Shown one piece after another: positions 56,761 to 64,000 of a stretch of 64,000 bases of DNA. Source of the stretch: Emydura subglobosa (taxonomy: Eukaryota > Chordata > Testudines > Chelidae). The number at the start of each line of letters is the position of its first letter. Position 1 is the stretch's first letter. The DNA lies in contig ML679969.1 in assembly GCA_007922225.1 (NCBI GenBank), positions 19,610,932 through 19,674,931 of the forward strand, given 5' to 3'. The notes below the pieces were generated by a model, which worked only from the letters and a program-made list of their open reading frames with translations, ran no database searches and was not told the DNA's origin. Both the position numbers and the translations under genes were made by a program.

Positions 56761-56917
56761 CTGCCATCTCCTGCTCAACAATGTGCACTCTCTCCTTAGC
56801 GTGTCTGTTTCCTGCAGCAGCTGAATGCTGGTAATGCTTCATTGCTTCTGCCAAGTTCTGCTGTACTCCAAGGCCCCTCTCATAGCAAACACCAACATGG
56901 TACCTGCTTTGGGAATC
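56761..56917 (-). CDS. DELE1: DELE1, penultimate exon (Sel1-like repeat)
   Basis: The minus strand acceptor ACATCTAG and donor ATGGCAG|GTAAAG flank 157 bp. They encode [20 protein letters not shown] and then [17 protein letters not shown], ending with IVEQEMA and one leftover base. This is a classic Sel1/TPR helix pair (YxxGxCYExGxGVxxN-xxAxxxYxxAAxxGN). It fits DELE1, whose C-terminal repeat domain oligomerises and activates the kinase HRI after OMA1 cleavage during mitochondrial stress. Its phase continues exactly from the exon at 63.2 kb. Confidence 0.92.
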
Positions 56918-58859
56918 CTAGATGTAATACACACACCGCAGTCAGACCAGCGGGGAGGAAAACAACCCCAACATCCACATAATACAAAAAAATGTCAATC
57001 AGAACTTAAAAACCCTCTTTTCCTCAGCACAGTGCTAAAAGGGCAAAAATTGCCACCAATTTAATTACTATCAGGGACTGAGAAAATACTAAAAACATTA
57101 TTTTCGCAGATGGTGATAAAAATTCTTTATTATAAAGGAGGTGAAATTGAATGTGCTCTCAAAAGCTGGAAAATTCCACATCCAAAAGATAATGAGGTAA
57201 ATCTTCCAAGACTCAACATATGCATGGGCAAAACCACAGATGTAAAGGGACTTTTCCATATCTACCTTTAAGGACAGCAGTTTCCATTGTGACAGATCTT
57301 AACTGAGTGTATGCCTTACGTAAACGAGGATTTGTTAACTCATTCAAATATGGTTAAAAACATGGGCTGTCTTCAAAATAGAAAACCAAAAAGCAAATTA
57401 AGAATCATGACTCACAGCCAGATTGTCTTGTTGGATAATATCTGTCATTCTCTTGTTGAGCAGTTGATTATGTTGATTAAAAGATAGCAATCATAAGTGA
57501 GTAACAGAAAAAGCCAACCTAGCTATAATAAATTGGGGGGTTTTATAACATGGAACTAAGGAGTACACAGATTGACAGGGCAATCTATAATCTGGAAGAG
57601 TACAGACCTTCGACCAAATTGTAAGAAAAGCAACATAAGAGCTACCACACAATCAGACTACATGAAAAGGGAATTGACAAACTGTAAGAAACAAGGGATC
57701 CCAAGTCTTGAGGCTTCTTTTTGCTCATCTATCATCCACCCTAACTCTCCTAGGCTATTACTCACAGTCTTTCACCTACTCCTCTGACCATCTCCTGAGA
57801 AAAACTTTCTATCCAGACGACATACATTCTGTTCCTTTCTCCCTTGCTAAACAATTTACTTGCTCTCCCTCAACGTCTAGGCCTACGCCGAATCAACCTC
57901 TTGGCTCAAGTGAACATTCAGACTGCACAAGGAAGTGCCCAGATGCATGCAGTCCTATGAATGCCCCCTTGTCCCTTAGCAGAGCAATCCTCAATGCACG
58001 GTCACACACTGGATGCTTGCCCCTCCTGCACAGAGGTCACACTGAATTGTGCAGATTTACGGAATCCTGTAAAAATGTTGTGAGTGGCAGCTTACGAGCA
58101 GCACACAGCTCTGATTCAGCAGCCACAGCTCCGCAGTGGCAACCTGACCTCGATACTTTGGCTGCCTGCCACACAACGGACAACCACACTATCACTCTGT
58201 CAAGCCCAAAAGAGGATTGCCAGGAACTTCAGGAGAGCAAATGAAGCTAAGCAAATAAGTAACACATGGGGCAATCTGCACTACCCAGGCCCCAGACTCA
58301 TTGATTGGCTCTAAATAAGCTGTAACCTCTTGGGGAAAAGACCTGGGCATCACTGTAAACAGCTAAAACCACATCTAAATCAGCAGTTTTTTGGATACCA
58401 TGTGCATCTCTGGGTAAGGTCATCCCAGAGATCCAGGGTATGTCTACACTGCAGAGTGAAGTCGACTTATGTAAAGTCGACTTTCACGCGCCGATTTTTA
58501 GAAGTTGCTGGAGCATGTATACACCATGCTCTTTGCACCGGGCTCGTGCGTCCACACTCGCCACGCTTATGTCGACATTCAAAGCAGTGCACTGTGGGTT
58601 GCTATCCCACAGTGCAACTAGCCATGGTGGCTGTTGGGACGTGTTTCATCGCGGCTTATCATTGAGTATTTTCGAAGTAGAGCAAGAAGCCGAAGCATAG
58701 GCAACTGCAGTGCCACCGAGGCTGCCCTGCTACAAGCCATCGAACGGAACAATTCCTGATTGCTGCAGGCTGTAACGTTTCATCTGCAGTCCATGAAGCG
58801 CCGGTTCTGGTCCGGGAAACAAGCACAGACTGGTGGGACCACATCATTATGCAGCTGTG

Positions 58860-59860
58860 GGATGATGACCAGTGGCTGCAAAACTTTCGTATGTGAAAGG
58901 CTTTCCTTGAACTGTGCTCAGAGCTGGCCCTGTCCCTGAAGCGTGTAAATATTGGCTTGAGACAAGCTCTGATGGTGGAGAAGAGAGTCGCCATCACTCT
59001 GTGGAAGCTGGCAACCCCCGACTGTTACCGCTCGGTTGGGAATCAATTCAGAGTCAGTAAATCTACAATGGATGCTGCCGTGATTCAAGTGTGCAGGGCC
59101 ATCAATAGACTTCTGCTATAAAGACTAGTGACTTTGGGAAATGTGCAGGACATAGTGGATGGGTTTGCTGCAATGGGGTTCCCAAACTGTGGGAGGGGCC
59201 ACTGACGGGACGCACATCCCTATCTTAGCGCCTGCACCCCTAGCAACCGAGTACATAAACCGCAAGGGGTACTTTTCCATGGTCCTGCAGGGCCTTGTGG
59301 ATCACACAGGTCGTTTCACTGACATCTATGTGGGGTGGTTTGGGAAGGTGCATGACGCGCGTGTATTTCGGAGTTCGGGGCTGTTCTCCAACATGCAGGC
59401 AGGCACTTTCTTCCCTGACAAAAAAATTCACATCGGGGATGTGGAAATGCCAATAGTGATCCTGGGGGATCCTGCTTACCCCTTGCTTCCTTGGCTAATG
59501 AAGCTGTACACCGGGCACCTTGACAGCGAAAAGGAGTGTTTTAATAACAGGTTAAGCACTTGCAGAATGGTTGTTGAATGTGCATTTGGGCGTTTAAAGG
59601 CCAGATGGAGGAGTCTGCTCACTAGGCAGGACATGAGTGAAAAGAACCTCCCGTCAGTGATATCTGCATGCTGTGTTCTTCATAATGTGTGAAGCGAAGG
59701 GGGAGAGGTTCCCCTGGGGTTGGGCTGTGGAGGCAGAAAGACTGGCTGCCAATTATGAGCAGTCCGATGCCAGCAATATGCTGAGAGCTAACCGCGAAGC
59801 GCTTTGCATTCTAGAAGCATTGAAAACCAGGTTCTGCAATGAGATGCAGGACTGATTTCT
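58860..59860 (+). pseudogene. Harbinger DDE transposase (HARBI1-like), frameshifted
   Basis: The N-terminal part (58.9-59.12 kb) reads ELCSELALSLKRVNIGLRQA and VAITLWKLATPDCYRSVGNQF. A stop (TAA near 59119) and a frame change near 59190 follow. The catalytic part at 59159-59692 holds GGATDGTHIPI (first Asp), NRKGYFSMVLQGLVDHTGRF, VHDARVFR, ILGDPAYPLLPWLMK (second Asp) and VECAFGRLKARWRSL (Glu). After LHNV the frame breaks again and continues at 59673 with ERLAANYEQSD. The intact family is roughly 350-400 residues. The three catalytic residues are kept, but at least three lesions disable the gene. Confidence 0.9.
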
Positions 59861-61339
59861 GTTCCTGTCTGTTATTTGCCTTTGCTCAACATCCCCCCCA
59901 CCATCGATATCAGTACCCTCCAAATCCCTCCCAAACAAGATATGATTTAATAAAGAAATGTGTTGAAATGATGCAAACTTTTGTTTATGAACATTCAAGT
60001 CGTGGGGGGGAAGGTGTTCATTCACAGTCTCAAGGGGTAGCGCCGTTTCTTGCAGGCCAGCTGTCAGTGGGGCCACCACTACTTTCTGTTCGCCTGCACC
60101 GGGGTGGAGTGCATCACGTATTGCAGCCTGGCCATTCTTCTCCAAGACCTCTTGGGAGTGGGGGAGAGGCAGGGCACAAAGCCATAGGCGGAGGAGCATT
60201 ATGGAGGGGCTGCAGCAGGACTCTGTCTGGCCTCCGCTCCTCCTGAAGCTCCACAAGCTGCTGGAGCATGTCTGCCTGGTTGCGCATGATTCACAGCATC
60301 TCCTGCGTGGTACTGCGATCATGCTCCTGCATTGCTCTGCAACTCTCCCTGTCCGTATTCTGGGACAAGGTCAGTTGCCACGCTCGGAGCTCTGTCTCTA
60401 AGGCCATGGAGGTGTTCATAAGCTCGCCAAACATGTCGTCTCTTGATTTTTTTTTCCTCTTTCTAATCTGCGATAGTCTTTCCGCAGCATTTCTAGAGGG
60501 CTGGGCCAAGGCTGAGGTGTCTACAGAACAAAAAGAGATGCACAAGGTTGCCATTGTTAGCAGACGCAGGAAAATGAAATAAATGCAACAATGTATAAAA
60601 TACTCCCCTTGCAGTGCACAAGGCAAACCCAGACCCTCATTCCATTCCTAACATCTCAGAAGTGTCGGCTTGCTGTGCCATTACAGAGATGGTAAGCCAG
60701 GGGCACTTCACAGTGCTATAGAGAGGATGAATGATCTTTAAAAAGCTCATTTCAAATGCCCTGTATTAGAGGGGTGCCAGGACAACATGGTTTAATTTGG
60801 ATGACCGTTTTGTCACAAGGTGGCCACAGAGGATCTGAGGGGGGGCGGGGGGAAGGGTTATTAGTCTTTTCTGAAAACCAAATCAAAATAATTAAAGTGA
60901 CTTGGTAGGACAGTACAATGGGGAATACAGAGTTACAGGGTATCTGCTGTACAGCTCGGGTATTTTAAACATGTGCCATCTTCCCTAGGTGACCAAGAGC
61001 GATATCAGTCTCCTGAGGGTAACGCATGAGGAAAGGGTACCGGCCTGGCCCTTATGCCGCTATGCTGTGTTCCGCCATGATGCCGGCTCCCTTGATTGCA
61101 GTGTGGTGTGGCAAAGTATCCTACTGGGGAGGAAGAAACAAGGCTGCCCTCCCCTGAAACCTTGTGCAAAGGATAACAGATTACCTACATGAAAATTTCC
61201 TTGAGATATCAACTAATGATTCTTGGAGCATATCTCTGCACATAAATAATCTGTTCCGGGGGTAACTCCCCCAGTAAAGTCTGCTAAACGCCTGAAATCC
61301 CTTCCTGGCCCCTCTCCCCCTTTAAAAAGGATAGAACTG

Positions 61340-61866
61340 CTAAGAAGAAAAAAACTCACCAGATGTGCCTTCCACGGGATCATTAGTGCTGTCCTGTGTG
61401 CTGCTGGACTGCTCTGGGGTCAGGGGTAGGTCCTGACTGTCTGGGAGAACGGACACCCCACTCTCCTGCACCCTGCTCTCCTCAGCCTCCTCGTCCATGG
61501 AGTCCTCATCATTGTCCATGGACTGTGATTTAGCAGAGGTATCGATGCTGTGGGGCGGCACCGTGGTGGGGTCGCTGCCGAGAATTGCATGCAGCGGCGT
61601 GTTTTTGGTGAGGAGCCTGAACGGCTGTTAGCTTCCCTGGATTTCTGATATAACTGACGCAGCTCCTTGATCTTCACGCAGCACTGCTGCACGTCCTTGT
61701 TGTGTCTCTTCTCCAGCATGCCCTGGGATATCTTCCCGTAAATGTCTAAATTCCTTTTCCTGGCTCTGAGCTGAGCCGTAACAGACTCCTCGCTCCACAG
61801 ACCGATAAGATCTAAGACCTCTGGTCGACTCCATGCTGGAATGCATTCGGGCCTTGCAGTGGCCAT
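61340..61866 (-). pseudogene. Harbinger Myb/SANT-like DNA-binding protein
   Basis: Minus strand, start at MATARPECIPAWSRPEVLDL (61866), then LIGLWSEESVTAQLRARKRN and DIYGKISQGMLEKRHNKDVQ, CCVKIKELRQLYQKSREAN. This is a trihelix/Myb-SANT fold with the expected tryptophans W and W. A frame change follows near 61.62 kb. The second half, in another frame (61340-61561), is acidic: DNDEDSMDEEAEESRVQESG. In Harbinger elements this protein recruits the transposase to the element ends. The frame extends upstream of the Met without obvious homology. Confidence 0.82.
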
Positions 61867-62435
61867 GATGAGTTCAGTGACAAAGCTCTCTCCACGCTGG
61901 CTGCACAGGAAATGAAAATTCAAATATTCCCGGGGCATGAGGGGAGGGGCCATTTCTGGGTAGCATGACCATGTAACAGCAGAGCGCGAATGTCCAGAGC
62001 GGTCACAATGGGGAACTGTAGAATACCTCCCAGAGGCCAGTAATGTCAAATTATATTACGCTCTGTATACACTGATGCAAAATTGACCCAATAAAATCGA
62101 TTTAGGCACTACACCACTTGCGGAGGTGGTTTTATTACGTCGACTTTTGCCACAGTTTAAGTCGACGGAACTGCTGTACCAGTGTAGATGCAGGCTTTCG
62201 GAGGTCGACGTAAGTGATGTTACGTCGACCTCCATCGCCAGTGTAGACCAGGCTCTAGAAAGAAGGCGGGGGAGGGCCTAGAGATGGGTCTGGTACCGAG
62301 GGGTTAGAAAAATTAGGACTGCTTAGTGCTGAGAGCTGGGGAAGAGGAGGCAGAACAGAGACATACAAAAGACCCAGTGACGATCCCTTAGGCTCTATTT
62401 ACCCTCTCCTACTACAAGGACAAGGGGATATTTAC

Positions 62436-62580
62436 TGGGTACGTCTACACTACAATTACACACCCACCGCTGGCCCGGATCAGCTGACTTGGGCTCACAG
62501 GGCTCGGGCTATGGGCTGGTTAATTGCAGTGTAGACGTTTAGGCTTGGGCTGGAGCCCAGGCTCTGGGACTCCATCACAG
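62436..62580. mobile_element. MITE fragment (GGGTACGTCTACACTAC)
   Basis: The sequence starts with GGGTACGTCTACACTACAATTACA and contains CAGTGTAGACGTTTAGGCTTGG. These are the end-type words of the other elements here, and the GGCTGGAGCCC words resemble the centre of the fold-back element at 2.3 kb. It appears truncated. Confidence 0.5.
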
Positions 62581-63203
62581 GGGAGGGGTGTCAGCCCCAT
62601 GGTGGGGGGAGGCTCTAGATTGAGCTCCCTGCGGGAGACAGGGAGTGCACACAATTTGGGCTCTCAGCTTCAGGGTGGCAGGATTCCAGCTGTAAGTGCA
62701 CCACAATGCTCCACATCAGTCAGTGGAAGTGCTGCTGGTGAGGATGCGCACCACCAGCAGAAGGAGCAAGAGTGGACGTGACCTACTGCTTTAATTATTG
62801 CGGTGGTTGTATGTCAACTTAACTTATGTTGACTTGATTTTGTAGTGGAGACCTGCCCAGAGACACAGTTTTTATGGCTCACTGCAACAACTGGTCACAC
62901 ACCCTACTGCCTACTAGCCCTTAATTTCCCACTTCATTTTAAGTGATCGCTCCGTGATGCCCAAAAGCTTGTCCCTTCCACCAACAGACATTGATCCAAT
63001 AAAAGACATTACTTCACCCACCTTGTCTCTCTATATCCTGGGACCAACATGGCTACAACAACACAGCAAAAATTTAGAGGAAATCTCACTTCCAGGAGAC
63101 TCAGCACTCCTGGCTGCTGGCCTTTGAGCCCAATTGAGGAGACCCAGCGAATCCATGACCAGAGCAGTTATTATAGCCTTCCCCAGGCACAGAAAGCACT
63201 TAC

Positions 63204-63296
63204 CCCATTCTTGGCTGCCAGCCACAGGTATTTCAGAGCCCTCTGCTTTGCAGGTTGCAGTCCCTTCATGTAGAGCACCCCAAGGTAGGCCTGTGC
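63204..63296 (-). CDS. DELE1: DELE1, internal exon (Sel1-like repeat)
   Basis: A 93-bp exon on the minus strand, acceptor TTTGCTGCAG and donor AATGGG|GTAAGT, both edges in phase 0. It encodes AQAYLGVLYMKGLQPAKQRA and then LKYLWLAAKNG. The LGVLYxKG...A-x-KYLxLAAxxG pattern is a Sel1/TPR repeat, contiguous with the next exon's DSQSR. With the two downstream exons it gives 175 residues of the DELE1 C-terminal region. Upstream exons should lie beyond 64 kb. Confidence 0.9.
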
Positions 63297-64000
63297 CTGC
63301 AGCAAAACCATGCAACACAAATCACTAGGGATTATCTGTCTTTATTATCCAGGTTCTTAGATCGTGCCCATCACCATGGTATCTGGATGCCTAGGAACTC
63401 ACTTCCTATGTGGTATCAAACCGTGCTCTCCTGTGCCACAGGTAGGAAGTTCACGAATAGACTGGAAAGGAGAACATCCTGCCTGCTGCACAGCCCCTGG
63501 GAGGGGAAGGGGCTGACCCAAGGGGATTAGGCCAGGCCTCTGTCATGGCAAAAATGGGGAAGCAACAAGCGTATCACAAATGGGCAAAAGACTCCAAGTC
63601 AGGAAGCTTTGACCTAAACATCCTTTACTTTGCAATAACACCATTGCACTAACACTTTAACACCTAGGTTATGCTCCCATACTGCATTGCCCTGGACAAA
63701 CAGAGCCATGATCATGGAGGAGTCCTGACCATGAGCTGTTACCAAAAGCCCTATAGACTGTCACTTTTACAGAAGCTGTGCATGTCTGAACAGTTGGCAT
63801 GACGCACAAGCACTGAGCTTCCCATGAAACAGTGTCCCTGGGGTTGGCATATGTCCTTCCTGCATCCTGCCACACCCTTCACCATACGAAGATACAGGAG
63901 GGAGCAGAGTGCCAAATGCCACTCCGGGCCTCTACAGAATCACAGCCTTGCTAAAATTCCAAACAAGTGAGGAAGGACAGAATCAGAAGGCATAGATCCA
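63297..64000 (-). other. DELE1: Sequence upstream of the DELE1 exon (probably intron)
   Basis: No further Sel1-type exon could be read on the minus strand up to the window end. Open frames on both strands lack domain signatures. Confidence 0.45.

Larger units (their letters stand above)
58436..62254. mobile_element. PIF/Harbinger DNA transposon, ~3.8 kb, two genes
   Basis: The left end GGGTATGTCTACACTGCAG and the right end (GCCTGGTCTACACTGGCGAT on the minus strand) are inverted repeats. Inside lie a HARBI1-like DDE transposase (plus strand) and a Myb/SANT-like DNA-binding protein (minus strand), converging. This two-gene set is diagnostic of PIF/Harbinger elements, where both proteins are needed to mobilise the DNA. 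Palindromic GTCGAC words cluster near both ends. Frame shifts in the transposase make the copy inactive. Confidence 0.88.
56918..63203 (-). other. DELE1: DELE1 intron hosting a Harbinger transposon
   Basis: The 6.3-kb intron, minus-strand donor AATGGG|GTAAGT, joins KNG directly to DSQSR, so no exon is missing inside. 56.92-58.43 kb shows no recognised feature (AT-rich, non-coding). 58.44-62.25 kb is the Harbinger element. 62.25-63.2 kb contains another MITE-like piece at about 62.43-62.58 kb. Confidence 0.8.

Noticed and set aside
1..64000. CRISPR array, operon or phage-like system
   Set aside because: No regularly spaced short repeats or prokaryotic gene layout exist. Splice sites, CR1 LINEs and vertebrate genes show this is animal nuclear DNA.

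Overview
The window looks like chelonian (turtle) nuclear DNA, or at least a reptile/archosaur-type genome. The signs are many CR1 LINE fragments, a Tx1/L1-like LINE, a PIF/Harbinger transposon, several 'GGGTATGTCTACACT'-ended MITEs and tRNA-like SINE pieces. Intergenic DNA is spliceosomal and repeat-rich, and there is no prokaryotic operon structure. The species call is inference from the repeat families.

Layout. 1-2.6 kb: non-coding DNA with a CR1 3' end and a long-armed fold-back element. 2.73-6.19 kb (+): an intronless, uninterrupted 1153-codon copy of a plasma-membrane Ca2+-ATPase (ATP2B1-like), followed by about 1.85 kb of 3'UTR-like sequence ending in AATAAA; it is a processed retrocopy. 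8.05-9.75 kb: repeats with a 48-bp minisatellite. 9.75-18.55 kb: GC-rich leader plus decayed ORF1 and ORF2 of a Tx1/L1-like LINE. 18.6-24.6 kb: CR1 fragments, a hAT MITE with target duplication, a purine-rich tract and a cluster of tRNA-like modules. 25.09-52.2 kb (+): the complete four-exon protocadherin-12 gene (PCDH12). Its third intron of about 16 kb is packed with CR1. 52.2-56.1 kb: intergenic DNA and repeats. 56.17-63.30 kb (-): the last three coding exons of DELE1, reading toward PCDH12; the 5' part of the gene lies beyond the window. A 3.8-kb two-gene Harbinger element sits in the DELE1 intron.

Gene context. PCDH12 and DELE1 are tail-to-tail, the arrangement also known in mammals (human 5q31.3), which supports both identifications. 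PCDH12 is an endothelial/trophoblast adhesion protocadherin. DELE1 relays mitochondrial stress to the kinase HRI and the integrated stress response. I see no functional link between them beyond shared synteny. The most unusual element is the retro-ATPase. It keeps an open frame of over 3.4 kb, the phosphorylation aspartate and other core motifs, yet has changed a membrane residue expected to bind Ca2+, the residue before the DKTGT motif, and its C-terminal tail.

All exon limits come from reading splice consensus and codon phase by eye; repeat boundaries are approximate. No alignment or database search was run, and comparisons with known families are from memory.
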